From positions 1 to 64,000 of the forward strand of contig CALVFI010000008.1 of NCBI GenBank assembly GCA_944326815.1: 64,000 bases of DNA, written 5' to 3'. The DNA is from an uncultured Rikenellaceae bacterium (lineage in GTDB: Bacteria; Bacteroidota; Bacteroidia; Bacteroidales; Rikenellaceae). The notes beneath the pieces are model-generated. The model was given only the letters and a program-made list of their open reading frames with translations, was not told where the DNA came from and searched no databases. Numbering within the stretch: position 1 is the first letter of the stretch; every line of letters starts with the position of its first letter. Below are positions 7,779 to 18,800 of the stretch, piece after piece. The translations under genes and the position numbers were made by a program.

Positions 7779-10241
7779 TTACGGAAGGGCTTGGGAGTGC
7801 AGCGTAACCGAACCATTGGCCAAACGGTCGCTGATGGCTGAGACGATAATCTCGCCGGCCTGGCGCGTTGTCTCTACGACGGCCACTAACTTGCCGCTGA
7901 ACAGACGCATATAGTTGGAGACGAAAGAGGTTTGATCGGTAGGGTCACCGTTGCAGAGTGCCTTGAGACGTCCTTGTCCATGAACCGAAAAGTAGAGCAT
8001 CGATGTGGCCGTGGGGCAGGGATTCCCCTGTTGGTCGACCACCTGGGCAGTGATGAAGACAAGGTCTTTCCCGTCTGCCTGAGGCTTTGTACGATCGGCT
8101 GTGAGAACGATTTTTGCCGGGATTCCCGCCGTACGTATGATCTCTTCGGCACAGGCGCTCCCCGCTTGGTCGTAGGCTACGACTTTCAGCTCTCCCGGCT
8201 CATAGATCGTTTCTGGCCACATCAGACGGTAGCGTCCGTATTTCTCTGCGGGATCTTTTTCCTGTATGCCTTGGCTTTTGCCGTTGATGAACAGTTCGGC
8301 TTTCGGATAGCTCGTATAGCAGACGACCGGTACAATGTTGCCTTCGTGTCCGTCCCAGTTCCAGTGGGGAAGAAGGTGCAGCACGGGCTTGTCGCTCCAG
8401 TGGCTTTGGTAGAGGTAATAGCTGTCTTTGGGCAGCCCGGCCAGGTCTACGATGCCGAAATATGAACTGCGCGAGGGTGCTCCTTCGTTATAAGGGGTGG
8501 GCTCGCCGAGATAATCAAATCCTGTCCATACGAACTCTCCCAACGAGAAGACATTGTCTTCCTGGGCGGCGAACTCTGTGTCGGGCACACATCCCCAGGG
8601 AACGTAATCCATGCCATAGCTCGAAATTTGATAGTCGGAGTACCATGCGCCTCGGAAATCCTGAGCCGGGAGCTTGTAAACGCCGCGCGAACTGATTGCA
8701 GAGGCGGTTTCGCTGCCGTAGAGGATATATTTCGGCGCTTCTTGGTGGATGCGTCCGTAGTCGTAGGGCTTGTAGTTGAAGCCGACCAGGTCGATTGCGT
8801 CGGCCAGTCCGTTGGCGATGGCTTCCGTATGGGAATTGAACGCTCCGGTGGTGGGGTGTGTGAGGTCTTGAGCCCGAACAGCCGCTGCCAGGGTTTGGGC
8901 GATGAAGCCGCCGCGAGGTTTGGTCTGTTCCCGTACTTCGTTGCCGATGCTCCACATGATGACACAGGGGTGGTTCCGGTCGCGGCGGACGGTGAGGGTG
9001 ATGTCTCTAACGGCCCAATCCTGGAAATGTTGATTGTATCCGTTGGGGCATTTGCCCTCTTCCCATTCGTCGAAAAATTCCACCTGTACCATGAGTCCCA
9101 TCTCGTCGCACAAGCGGAGCAGTTCCGGAGACGGGGGATTGTGGCTTGTACGGATGGCATTACACCCCATCTCTTTCATTATTTGCAATTGCCGCTGTGT
9201 GGCACGTTCATTTACGGCGGCACCTAATGGCCCGAGATCGTGATGCAGACAAACGCCCTTGATTTTTATGGGATGGCCGTTGAGGGTCATTCCCTTCTCT
9301 GCGTCGAAACGGACATCCCGGAAACCGAATACCGTTTCATAAGTGTCCGACAGTTCGCCATCCGCGTAGAGTTTCGATACGGCCCGATAGAGATTTGGAT
9401 GCTCCGTGTCCCACAGGGCAGGATGTTTGACTTCGAAACGTTGCTGAAATATGGGGGATCCCTGTTTCTTGTCGACTAATGAGGTGGCGGTCGCTGTTGC
9501 GGTCAGTTGCCCGTCAGGCCCGTAGATCTCGGTCACTAAGCGGAGGCGAGGTGAGCCTTCGGCGTAGTTCATGACCTCGGTTTCTATCTCGGCGACAGCC
9601 TTTTTCTCGGTCACCAGAGGCGTACGGATATACGTGCCACAATAGGGGATGTATACGGAGGAGGTCTTCACCAGACGGACGTTGCGGTAGATTCCTGCCC
9701 CGGAGTAGAATCGTGACATCTCGGGCGGATTGTTAGCCTTTACGACCAATACGTTCTCTTCCCCGAAGCGGAACGCCTCTGTCCCGTCCACCATGAAAGA
9801 TGTGTAGCCGTAGGGCCATCCGCCGAGCTCCTGGCCGTTGAGCCAGACGGTGGAGTTGCTCATCACCCCGTCAAATTCGAAGTGGATGCGGTCGCCGGGC
9901 TTGGCATCGGGCACAAAAATGCGTTTGCGGTACCAACCTATTCCTGTGGTGGGGAGTGAACCGGTAAATCCGGTGCGCAGTTTGGCGGTTTTGTCGCCGT
10001 CCTCGATGATGCGTGTGTAGCGCAGGTCGTTGTTCATGTTGAAAGGTCCGGAGATGGCCCAGTCATGCGGGACGGAGACCGTTTGCCATTGTGCGTCGTC
10101 GAAATCGGGAGAAGAGGCATCCGGATAGGCTCCCAATGCAAAACGCCATCCGGTGTCGAGCAATTCGACCGTGCGTGGAGTCTGTCCCGTTCCGCTTTGC
10201 CACAATAAAGCAAGAGATAAAAGTATTAGAAAATTCTTCAT
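7779..10241 (-). CDS. Glycoside hydrolase family 2, beta-galactosidase-like
   Basis: Exo-acting periplasmic glycosidase; the galactosidase label is the family default. A signal peptide (MKNFLILLSLALLWQSGTGQ) is visible. Domains: sugar-binding jelly roll (about 25-195, with YRKRIFVP and VWLNGQELGG), Ig-like domain (about 200-310), TIM barrel (about 315-610) with GVCLHHDLGPLG and TSHNPPSPELL, acid/base Glu435 in IGNEV and nucleophile Glu511 in YGSETAS, then C-terminal Ig-like domains (DUF4982 type) to 820. It is transcribed opposite to its neighbours and has its own terminator, so it is a separate unit, but it lies between the SusCD operon and GH140/GH3 genes and probably trims the same glycan. 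Confidence 0.92.
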   Translation of the reverse strand: MKNFLILLSLALLWQSGTGQTPRTVELLDTGWRFALGAYPDASSPDFDDAQWQTVSVPHDWAISGPFNMNNDLRYTRIIEDGDKTAKLRTGFTGSLPTTGIGWYRKRIFVPDAKPGDRIHFEFDGVMSNSTVWLNGQELGGWPYGYTSFMVDGTEAFRFGEENVLVVKANNPPEMSRFYSGAGIYRNVRLVKTSSVYIPYCGTYIRTPLVTEKKAVAEIETEVMNYAEGSPRLRLVTEIYGPDGQLTATATATSLVDKKQGSPIFQQRFEVKHPALWDTEHPNLYRAVSKLYADGELSDTYETVFGFRDVRFDAEKGMTLNGHPIKIKGVCLHHDLGPLGAAVNERATQRQLQIMKEMGCNAIRTSHNPPSPELLRLCDEMGLMVQVEFFDEWEEGKCPNGYNQHFQDWAVRDITLTVRRDRNHPCVIMWSIGNEVREQTKPRGGFIAQTLAAAVRAQDLTHPTTGAFNSHTEAIANGLADAIDLVGFNYKPYDYGRIHQEAPKYILYGSETASAISSRGVYKLPAQDFRGAWYSDYQISSYGMDYVPWGCVPDTEFAAQEDNVFSLGEFVWTGFDYLGEPTPYNEGAPSRSSYFGIVDLAGLPKDSYYLYQSHWSDKPVLHLLPHWNWDGHEGNIVPVVCYTSYPKAELFINGKSQGIQEKDPAEKYGRYRLMWPETIYEPGELKVVAYDQAGSACAEEIIRTAGIPAKIVLTADRTKPQADGKDLVFITAQVVDQQGNPCPTATSMLYFSVHGQGRLKALCNGDPTDQTSFVSNYMRLFSGKLVAVVETTRQAGEIIVSAISDRLANGSVTLHSQALP

Positions 10242-10488
10242 TTTATATAGGATTGGATTATGGTTTGCATAACAAGATAATCAATTTTCGGGTAGGTTGT
10301 CTGCCTCTTGGATGATAATACTCCATTCTGATACATTTGTTTTAGCTTTTGACGGAATTATCATAGAAATACGTCCTGCAGATAAGGGATATTCCGGCGG
10401 AAAGGCGCTATCTTTATCCTCGGAACCACAGGGGTTTTTGGTCGCTTGCAGCGATTCGAAATAAATGGCCTTTTTAAACTAACTAACC
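10242..10488. other. Divergent intergenic region between GH2 and GH140-like genes
   Basis: 247 bp without a gene. TACATTTG (10332-10339) fits the -7 consensus TAnnTTTG and TATCTTTA (10409-10416) misses it by one base; neither has a good -33 partner. It must hold promoters for both divergent genes but I cannot place them firmly. Confidence 0.4.
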
Positions 10489-11910
10489 ATGAGAAGTTCA
10501 TTCGCCTTGCTTTTGCTCTCCTTACTGATAACGATTATGGGGGCTGATGCTCAGACATCGCAGCATGGGCGTATTGTGGTGCATCCGCAGGGACGCTATC
10601 TGCAATATGCCGACGGCACTCCTTTCTTTTATTTGGGAGATACCGCCTGGGAGTTGTTTCACCGCACTACGCGTGAGGAGGCGCGCCTCTATCTGGAGGA
10701 TCGTGCGCGTAAGGGATATACGGTGATACAGGCTGTCTGTCTGGCCGAGCGGGATGGCCTGCGCGTGCCGAATGCCTATGGGGAACTGCCTTTTACCGAT
10801 GCGGCGTTTACCGTTCCCAACGAGAAGTATTTCCGTTATGTGGATGAAGTGGTCGATATGGCCGACTCCTTGGGGCTGGTGATCGGTATGCTGCCCACGT
10901 GGGGTGATAAGTTCCAGCTCAAGTGGGGCCCGGGTCCCGAGATCTTTACCACTCCTGAACGGGCTGAAATTTATGGAAAATATATCGGGAACCGTTATCG
11001 GAATCGGCAGAATATTATTTGGATCCTGGGTGGGGATCGTCCGCCCGAGGACAAGGAGGAGATCGTTCGGGCGATGGCTCGCGGGATTGCTCTCGGCGTT
11101 TCGGGAGGGGAGGACTATACGTCGTGTCTGATGACCTATCATCCGTGGGGAGGCTCATCCTCCGGGATGTGGTTCCATGCCGAGCCGTGGCTGGCTTTCA
11201 ATATGCAGCAGAACGGCCATGCGTATGATGTGGATGTGTGGGAGCGTATTGAAAAGGATTATCAGCGTGTGCCGGTCAAACCGACACTCGACGGTGAACC
11301 GATTTACGAAGAGCATCCGATCGATTTCAATCGGGAGAAGTACGGCACGTCGGAGGCTTTGCACGTGCGTCGCGATTTTTATCACGAGGTGTTCTCCGGG
11401 GCATGCGGCCATACGTATGGTTGTCATGCCATCTGGCAGATGTGGACACCCGATCGATATGAACCCACCAATTTCCCCGTACGTAGCTGGCAGGAGTCGT
11501 TGTCACTGCCGGGCTCCTATCAACTGGGTTACGGACGTGCGTTGATCGAAAGTCGTCCCTATTTCAGTCGTATTCCCGACCAGGAGTTGCTTGTGGGTGA
11601 CCCGGGAAGAGGACATGACCGTTGTACAGCGACCAGGGATAGCCTCGGAACCTACGCGATGGTCTATTCCGAAAGTGGCCGTCCGTTTACGGTCGATTTG
11701 CAGAGGCTTTCCGGAAAGCGGATCATCGCCTGGTGGTTCGATGTGCGTAGTGGTCGGGCCTTCCCTGCCGGAAAGGTCGATCGAAAGGGGCAGAATAGCC
11801 GGCGATTCGTGCCGCCTACGACCGGGAAAGGCAATGATTGGGTGTTGGTGCTCGACGATGCGAAGAAACGATATCCTGTGCCGGGAAGCGAACTTTATGA
11901 AAAACGGTAA
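10489..11910 (+). CDS. DUF4038 glycoside hydrolase, GH140 (apiosidase)-like
   Basis: Predicted periplasmic glycosidase. A signal peptide precedes residue 22 (ITIMGADAQ). The DUF4038 barrel opens with LQYADGTPFFYLGDTAWELFHR and continues with YTVIQAVCL and LGLVIGMLPTWGDKF. Candidate catalytic residues are Asp183 in WILGGDRP and Glu270 in LDGEPIYE, placed where GH140 apiosidases have their Asp/Glu pair (inference from memory). A C-terminal all-beta domain (about 385-465, the putative collagen-binding domain that follows DUF4038) is seen in IIAWWFDVRSGRA. The known GH140 activity removes apiose from rhamnogalacturonan II side chains, but many DUF4038 proteins are uncharacterised. GH3 follows 66 bp downstream on the same strand. 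Confidence 0.82.
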   Translation: MRSSFALLLLSLLITIMGADAQTSQHGRIVVHPQGRYLQYADGTPFFYLGDTAWELFHRTTREEARLYLEDRARKGYTVIQAVCLAERDGLRVPNAYGELPFTDAAFTVPNEKYFRYVDEVVDMADSLGLVIGMLPTWGDKFQLKWGPGPEIFTTPERAEIYGKYIGNRYRNRQNIIWILGGDRPPEDKEEIVRAMARGIALGVSGGEDYTSCLMTYHPWGGSSSGMWFHAEPWLAFNMQQNGHAYDVDVWERIEKDYQRVPVKPTLDGEPIYEEHPIDFNREKYGTSEALHVRRDFYHEVFSGACGHTYGCHAIWQMWTPDRYEPTNFPVRSWQESLSLPGSYQLGYGRALIESRPYFSRIPDQELLVGDPGRGHDRCTATRDSLGTYAMVYSESGRPFTVDLQRLSGKRIIAWWFDVRSGRAFPAGKVDRKGQNSRRFVPPTTGKGNDWVLVLDDAKKRYPVPGSELYEKR

Positions 11911-11976
11911 AGGGTAGCGAAAGGAGAACCATGATGATGTGTATGAAAGTAAATCATAGGATTATATTTAAAACAA

Positions 11977-14274
11977 ATGAATAATATGAGAAAACTACTG
12001 ATCTTAGGCCTGCTGCTGATTTTTGGACAAGCGGGAGTGGTACAAAAAATCGAAGCACAGAAGCGCGGTGCCCGAAGAACCGTAGCCGTCCAGAAAGAGA
12101 TTCAGTCTGGAGTGGCCTCAGGAAAGGCGGGGAAAACCGCTGCTCAGAAAGCCGATTCGGTGCTCGCATTGATGACCTTGCGGGAGAAAATCGGACAGAT
12201 GAATCAATTTTCAGGGATCGAGTATAATACGGGGCCCTGGCAAAAGGATACCTCTCTTTTCAGGCAGTTGTCCAGCGGGGAGTTGGGGTCGATTCTGAAT
12301 GTCTCAGGAGCCGAGAAGACACGTTACTATCAGGAGGCTGCCATGCGCTCCCGGATGCGTATTCCGATTATGATAGGTCTCGATGTGATTCATGGGATGA
12401 AAACCATCTTCCCGATTCCATTGGCAGAGGCTGCGAGTTTCGACCTTGAGGCGATTCGTCGCAGTGCCGCTTGTGCTGCGGAAGAGGCTGCTGCATGTGG
12501 AGTGCATTGGACGTTTGCTCCGATGGCTGATGTCGGGCGCGATGCTCGTTGGGGGCGTGTGATGGAGGGGGCCGGTGAGGATCCTTACTATGGGGCGTTG
12601 GTGGCTGCCGCACGTGTGAAAGGTTTTCAGGGCGATGATCTGTCTGCTCCGAATACGGTGTTGGCCTGCGCAAAACATTTCGCCGGTTACGGAGCTTCGC
12701 AAGCCGGACGCGACTACAACAATGTCGACATGTCGATGTGCGAGTTCTATAACTTCTATCTGCCGCCCTATAAAGCAGCGGCAGAGGCGGGTGCCGGTAC
12801 CTTCATGAATGCTTTCAACGACTTGAACTGTGTGCCTTGTACGGGGAATGAATTTTTGTTGCGGAAAATACTTAAAGGCGACTGGAATTTCGGTGGATTT
12901 GTCGTGTCGGATTGGTGCTCGGTAGCCGAGATGATTCAGCATCGTTATGCGAAGGATGCGAAGGATGCTGCCCGGTTGGCCGTAACGGCCGGATGCGATA
13001 TGGATATGGTGTCGCGTTGCTACGTCTCTTCGCTGGAGGAGTTGGTGAAAGAGGGTGTCGTAGATGAAAAGCTGATCGACGATGCCGTCCGGCGTATTCT
13101 GATTAAGAAGTTCGAACTGGGACTTTTCGACGATCCGTATCGTTACTGCAATCAGGAGCGTGAGAAAAACGTGCCGTTGCGTGCAGATATTCGTCAGGCG
13201 GCTCGCGAGGGTGCTCGTAAATCGATCGTGTTGCTCAAGAACGAGCATGAGGCCTTGCCTTTTACTTCGAAGGTGAAGAGTGTTGCGCTGATTGGGCCGC
13301 TGAACCGATCGAAGAGCGATATGTTGGGCTCGTGGTGCGCGGAAGGACGTCCCGATCCGGTCGTGACGGTGGAGGAGGGACTCAAAGCACGTGGTTTGAA
13401 GGTCCGATACAGCGAGGGTTACGATCTGAAAACGAATGAACCGGTCAATACGGCCGATGCGGTAGCGGCTGCTCGCGAATGCGACATTGTGGTAGTTGCC
13501 GTAGGTGAGCGGGGTGGCGATAGCGGGGAGGCTCGATCGCGCGGCCGACTCGATTTGCCCGATGCTCAACAAGAACTGGTGCGAGCCTTGAAAGCCACCG
13601 GGAAGCCCGTGGTTACGTTGGTAATGGGGGGACGTCCGCTGATATTTAACGATATTCGCGAAACCTCCGATGCCATTCTGATGTGCTGGTGGCTCGGTAC
13701 CGAGGCTGGAAATGCCATTGCGGACGTGCTTGCCGGAGATTACAACCCTTCCGGAAAATTGCCGATGACCTTCCCGGCGCATATCGCGCAAATTCCGATC
13801 TATTACAACTATAAGAGTACGGGGCGTCCGTACATTCCCGGCTCTCCCTATACGACAGGATATACCGATATTCCGTTCGAACCGGCCTATCCGTTCGGCT
13901 ATGGCTTGAGCTATACGACATTTGCCTATTCCGACCTGCAGGTCGAAGAGGATATGTTCCGTATCGGGGAACCGGTCAAGGTGACGGTTACGGTGACCAA
14001 TACCGGTGATCGGGCCGGCGAGGAGGTCGTACAACTCTATCTGCGCGATGAGTTTGCTTCCATTACTCGTCCTGTTCGGGAACTTAAGGGATTCCGGAAA
14101 ATCATGTTGGAATCGGGAGAGAGTCAACAGGTAACCTTTACGTTGACACCTGCTGAGCTGGGATTCTACAATACGGCACTGAAATGGACCGTGGAACCCG
14201 GTGATTTTACGGTGATGGTTGGCGGAGGCGATTCGGAAAAAAGGCTTCAGGCTGGATTCAGGATGACTGATTGA
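11977..14274 (+). CDS. bglX: GH3 beta-glucosidase (BglX type)
   Basis: Periplasmic exo-beta-glycosidase of BglX type. A signal peptide is seen in MRKLLILGLLLIFGQAGV, with Met1 or Met4 as start. The N-terminal barrel has GLDVIHGMKTIFPIPLAEA (about 134-152), AKHFAGYG with Lys233/His234, and the nucleophile Asp312 in VVSDW. The alpha/beta sandwich contains SGEARSR with Glu518, the usual acid/base position in this subfamily. A fibronectin-III-like domain closes the protein (YPFGYGLSYTTFAYSDL onward). Its 765 residues match E. coli BglX. It follows the GH140-like gene and probably completes breakdown of imported oligosaccharides. Terminator at 14315-14357. Confidence 0.94.
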   Translation: MNNMRKLLILGLLLIFGQAGVVQKIEAQKRGARRTVAVQKEIQSGVASGKAGKTAAQKADSVLALMTLREKIGQMNQFSGIEYNTGPWQKDTSLFRQLSSGELGSILNVSGAEKTRYYQEAAMRSRMRIPIMIGLDVIHGMKTIFPIPLAEAASFDLEAIRRSAACAAEEAAACGVHWTFAPMADVGRDARWGRVMEGAGEDPYYGALVAAARVKGFQGDDLSAPNTVLACAKHFAGYGASQAGRDYNNVDMSMCEFYNFYLPPYKAAAEAGAGTFMNAFNDLNCVPCTGNEFLLRKILKGDWNFGGFVVSDWCSVAEMIQHRYAKDAKDAARLAVTAGCDMDMVSRCYVSSLEELVKEGVVDEKLIDDAVRRILIKKFELGLFDDPYRYCNQEREKNVPLRADIRQAAREGARKSIVLLKNEHEALPFTSKVKSVALIGPLNRSKSDMLGSWCAEGRPDPVVTVEEGLKARGLKVRYSEGYDLKTNEPVNTADAVAAARECDIVVVAVGERGGDSGEARSRGRLDLPDAQQELVRALKATGKPVVTLVMGGRPLIFNDIRETSDAILMCWWLGTEAGNAIADVLAGDYNPSGKLPMTFPAHIAQIPIYYNYKSTGRPYIPGSPYTTGYTDIPFEPAYPFGYGLSYTTFAYSDLQVEEDMFRIGEPVKVTVTVTNTGDRAGEEVVQLYLRDEFASITRPVRELKGFRKIMLESGESQQVTFTLTPAELGFYNTALKWTVEPGDFTVMVGGGDSEKRLQAGFRMTD

Positions 14275-14314
14275 TCTGGGGAGACTTAGTTTTCTGTTTC
14301 TGGTTTAGAGGAGT

Positions 14315-14357
14315 GACGGGGTGTTGACACTTTTTGTCGACATCCCGTCCTCATTTT
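14315..14357 (+). terminator. Probable terminator of bglX
   Basis: 15-bp stem, 14315-14329 with 14335-14349, including two G-U pairs. The tail CTCATTTT is only moderately T-rich. Confidence 0.65.
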
Positions 14358-14551
14358 ACAGCCGGAATGTGACTCTCCCTTTAGAAAAAATGTTTTTTGT
14401 ATACTAATTTCTGATTCTTATCGTTAACTATCTCATAAAAGACAATATGTTGAAATATAAATCGTCTTTTAGTCCATTTTTTCCGTCGAAGAGTTGATTA
14501 ATTCGAAGGTAAGATTGAACGAAATAGAATTATTACGATGAAATAAATGTG

Positions 14552-14559
14552 TATCTTTG
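14552..14559 (+). promoter_or_regulatory. Bacteroides-type -7 element, efflux operon
   Basis: TATCTTTG matches TAnnTTTG exactly, about 53 bp before the chosen ATG. No clear -33 box at the usual distance. It overlaps the upstream in-frame ATG at 14549, which argues against that start. Confidence 0.6.
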
Positions 14560-14611
14560 CCACGTTGTAATAGAGAAAAACATCTTGCTAAACCAAATTT
14601 TAGAGGAATAT

Positions 14612-15820
14612 ATGAAAACGAGATTGAAAGGACAGACAATCCACAAGACGCAAATTGCGGCGCTTTTTCTTTTGCCGGTGCTCTTGGCTGCCTGTAAAGG
14701 ACAGTCCGGTGCAGGAATGGGGAATATGGGTCCGCAGGAGTATTCAGTTGCCACCCTTAAACCTGTTCCGGCGGAACTTAAACGTGCGTTTCCTGCAACG
14801 ATTAAAGGGAAACAAGATGTTGAAATCCGGCCCAATGTATCGGGATTCATTACCAAATTGTGTGTAGACGAGGGTGCGACAGTACGTAAGGGACAAACAT
14901 TGTTTATTATTGATCAAGTACCGTATAAGGCAGCATTGGAAGTTGCCGAAGCTAATGTGAATGTGGCAAAGGCTGCAGTAGCAACCGCAAAACTTACGGC
15001 AGAGAATAAGCGCGAGTTGCAAAAACGCAATATCATTAGCGAATACGAACTTCAAATGGCCGAGAATACGCTGATCTCTCAAAAAGCAGCATTGGCACAA
15101 GCTGAAGCACAATTAGTCAATGCAAGAAATAATCTTTCGTACACTGAGGTGAAAAGCCCTTCGAACGGTGTGATCGGAACGATTCCCTATAAACTCGGTG
15201 CGCTTGTGAGTCCTTCGATTACGGTTCCGATGACAACGGTTTCGGATATCGATGAAGTGTATGTCTATTTTTCTATGAATGAGAAACAGTTGCTCGAGCT
15301 GATTCGTGAGGATGCTTCAGTAGCAGATGCTGTGAAGAAAATGCCTGAAATCGAGTTGCAGTTGGCCGATAATTCAATTTATACGGAGAAAGGCAGGGTC
15401 GAAATGATCAGTGGTGTCATCGACCAAGGAACCGGAGCCGTCAGCATGCGGGCCGCTTTCCCCAATACGAAACATTTGTTGCGTAGCGGCGGTACGGGTT
15501 CTGTATTGATTCCTTATGTATTTGAGAGCAGCTTGCAGGTTCCGCAGAATGCAACCTATGAAATTCAGGATAAGAAGTTCGTCTATAAACTCGATAGCGG
15601 TTCGGTCGTTACAAGTACCCAAATCGAGATTTTCCCCATTGATAATGGACAGAACTACATTGTGACAAGCGGATTGAATGAAGGCGACCAGATTGTTACG
15701 GAAGGTGTTGCCAGACTCCGCAACGGTATGACGATCAAGCCTGTGGACGAGACCCAGAAGGCAACAGTTGAGGCTGCAGCCCAAGCCGCTCCTCAAGCAC
15801 AAGAAGTTAAAGCAGAATAA
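14612..15820 (+). CDS. RND efflux periplasmic adaptor (AcrA/MexA family)
   Basis: Membrane-fusion lipoprotein linking the inner membrane pump to the outer membrane channel encoded downstream. Starting at 14612 it is 402 residues with lipobox LLAAC (Cys28); AGAGGA lies 8 bp upstream and the promoter -7 element would fall inside any longer version. Features: lipoyl half-motifs (VEIRPNVSGFITKLCVDEGATVRKGQ and YTEVKSPSNGVIGTI), an alpha-helical hairpin rich in Ala/Lys between them (about 115-190), and the C-terminal beta-barrel (YVYFSMNEKQLLEL). The tail after about 375 is Ala/Gln-rich. Pump gene begins 3 bp after the stop. Confidence 0.93.
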   Translation: MKTRLKGQTIHKTQIAALFLLPVLLAACKGQSGAGMGNMGPQEYSVATLKPVPAELKRAFPATIKGKQDVEIRPNVSGFITKLCVDEGATVRKGQTLFIIDQVPYKAALEVAEANVNVAKAAVATAKLTAENKRELQKRNIISEYELQMAENTLISQKAALAQAEAQLVNARNNLSYTEVKSPSNGVIGTIPYKLGALVSPSITVPMTTVSDIDEVYVYFSMNEKQLLELIREDASVADAVKKMPEIELQLADNSIYTEKGRVEMISGVIDQGTGAVSMRAAFPNTKHLLRSGGTGSVLIPYVFESSLQVPQNATYEIQDKKFVYKLDSGSVVTSTQIEIFPIDNGQNYIVTSGLNEGDQIVTEGVARLRNGMTIKPVDETQKATVEAAAQAAPQAQEVKAE

Positions 15821-15823
15821 AGT

Positions 15824-18800
15824 ATGAAACTGGATAGATTTATTAACCGTCCTGTACTCTCGACGGTTATCTCGATAATCATCGTCATTCTGGGTATTTT
15901 GGGACTGGTGTCGTTGCCGGTGTCCCAATATCCCGATATTGCACCTCCGACGGTCTGGGTATCGACGACCTATACGGGTGCCAATGCTCAGACGGTGCAG
16001 AATAGTGTGATTGCCCCTCTGGAGGAGCAGATCAATGGAGTGGAGGGTATGACCTATATGACCTCCGAGGCTACCAGTGATGGTAGTGCATCGGTTACGG
16101 TCTATTTCAAACAGGGAATCGACCCCGATATGGCGGCGGTGAACGTGCAGAACCGTGTCTCTATGGCCAGCGGTTTGTTGCCTGCCGAGGTGGTGAAAGT
16201 GGGTGTGACAACCCAGAAGCGTCAGACCAGTATGCTGTTGATTTTTACTCTTTCGAGTACGGATGACAAGTATGACGCTATTTTCCTGAATAACTATCTG
16301 CAGATCAACCTTCGTCCGCAGATCATGCGTGTCAGCGGTGTGGGTGATGCCATGGTTTGGGGTTCGGATTATTCGATGCGTATCTGGCTTAAACCGGATG
16401 TGATGTCCCAATACGGCCTGGTTCCTTCGGATGTGACAGCTGCATTGGCTGAACAGAACCTGGAGGCAGCAACGGGTAGTTTCGGAGAACAGGGAAATCA
16501 ATCGTTCCAATATACGATCCGTTATCGTGGACGTCTGGAACAGCCCCAGGAATTCGAAAATATCGTTATTAAATCCTTACCGGACGGCGAGGTTCTGCGT
16601 CTCAAAGATGTCGCACGAGTGGAGTTGGGCGGTTTGGTTTATGATATCAACTCTCAGTCGCGGAAACACCCGTCTGTGAACTGTATGATTTTCCAGACCC
16701 CGGGAACGAATGCTACGGAGATTATTAAAAACGTAGAGGAGTTGCTCGAAGAGGCATCGAAAGATTTCCCGCCGGGAGTCGAATATGAGGTGCTGATGAA
16801 CACCAATGAGTTCTTGTTCGCATCGATTCATGAGGTGATCAAAACCCTGATCGAGGCTTTCATCCTGGTGTTCCTCGTAGTGTATATCTTCCTGCAGGAT
16901 TTTCGTTCGACATTGATACCGCTTATTGCGGTGCCGGTGGCCTTGATCGGTACATTCTTCTTCTTGTACTTGATAGGATTCAGTATCAACCTGTTGACCT
17001 TGTTTGCTCTTGTGCTTGCCATCGCGATTGTGGTCGACGATGCCATTGTGGTGGTCGAGGCGGTACACGCCAAACTCGACCAGGGGTATAAGTCGGCCCG
17101 TCTCGCCTCGCTCGATGCCATGAGTGAGATTTCAGGAGCGATCATATCGATCACTCTGGTGATGGCTGCGGTGTTTATCCCTGTGACTTTCATGGGTGGC
17201 ACATCGGGAATTTTTTATACACAGTTCGGTTTGACGTTGGCAATCGCGATCGGTATTTCGGCGTTGAATGCACTTACGCTTAGCCCGGCATTGTGTGCCT
17301 TGTTCCTGAAACCTCATGAGGAGGGTAAGAAAGGGCAGAAGATGTCGTTTATCGACCGTTTCCACAAAGGTTTCAATGCGGGATATTCCGTATTATTGGG
17401 CAAGTATAAGAAAGGTGTGATGAAGATGATTCATCATCGTTGGCTCTCCTTTGGACTGGTAGCTCTCTCTATTGTAGGGCTGCTTCTTTTGATGAACTAC
17501 ACGCGTACGGGACTTGTCCCGAATGAAGATACGGGCACCTTTATGGTCGATGTTTCGTTACCACCGGCAACTTCCGTAGAGCGGACGCAGGAGGTGCTGG
17601 ATGAGATCGAGGAGCTGATTATGGCCAATCCGTATATCAAGGGATACAACAAGATTGCCGGTGTCGGATTGATCGGAGGCCGTGGTAGTTGTTACGGTGC
17701 GTTTATTTGCAAACTTAAGAATTGGGATGAACGCGATGTGAAAGGCGGTGATGTGAATAGTATCATCGCACAACTTTACATGCAAACCGCCTCTATCAAG
17801 AATGCAAGTATTCTGTTTTTTGCTCCGCCGATGATCTCCGGTTTCAGTATGACGAATGGATTCGAATTCAGTGTGCAGGATAAAACGGGTGGTGACTTAA
17901 ACCGTTTTGCGGAGGTTACTAACGAGTTCGTCGCTAAGTTGAGTCAACGACCGGAGATTGCTCAGGCATACAGCTCGTTCAACCCGAATTTCCCGCAATA
18001 TCTGATCGATATTGATGCCGCGAAGGCTAAAAAAGCCGGTATTTCTCCTTCGGATATTCTGAGTACGTTGCAGGGATACTATGGTAGTATGTATGCTTCG
18101 AACTTCAACCGTTTCGGTAAACTCTATCGTGTCATGATTCAGGCCGATGCAAACTATCGTATCAGTCCCGAGACCTTGAATAACATCTATGTCCGCAACA
18201 GCAGCGGTGAGATGGCTCCGGTGGCTCAGTTCATTGATATGCAGAAAGTATATGGGCCTCAAGGACTGTCGCGTTTCAATATGTTTACCTCCATTGCAGT
18301 CAATGGTTCGGCAGCGGATGGATATAGTTCAGGAGACGCAATCAAGGCGATTGAAGAGGTGGCTGCAGAGACGTTGCCTGTGGGGTATGGTTTCGAGTTT
18401 TCCGGTTTGACGCGTGACGAAAAGAACTCGGGTAGCAGTACCGCAATGATTTTCATACTTTGTATAGTGTTTATTTACTTCATTTTGAGTGCTCAGTATG
18501 AAAGTTATATTTTGCCGTTGGTTGTTATTCTCTCTGTGCCGTTCGGTTTGGCAGGAACCTTTATCTTCGCCAATATAATGGGTGTCGAGAATAATATTTA
18601 CCTTCAGATCGGACTTATCATGCTGATCGGTCTGTTGGCCAAGAATGCAATTCTTATTACGGAGTTTGCACTCGATCGTCGAAAACAGGGTATGGGTATT
18701 ACGTGGTCGGCCATTCTCGGTGCTTCGGCTCGTCTCCGCCCGATTCTGATGACTTCGTTGGCGATGATTATCGGTCTGTTGCCGTTGGTGTTTGCATCGG

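Larger units (their letters stand above)
14275..14611. other. Intergenic region between bglX and the efflux operon
   Basis: About 337 bp with no gene. It holds the bglX terminator, an AT-rich stretch (14380-14530), and the -7 element at 14552. No RNA gene or operator was recognised. Confidence 0.6.

Noticed and set aside
7605..7841. Plus-strand frame after the SusCD terminator
   Set aside because: It begins inside the terminator, crosses the GH2 terminator hairpin and enters the GH2 gene; no recognisable protein.
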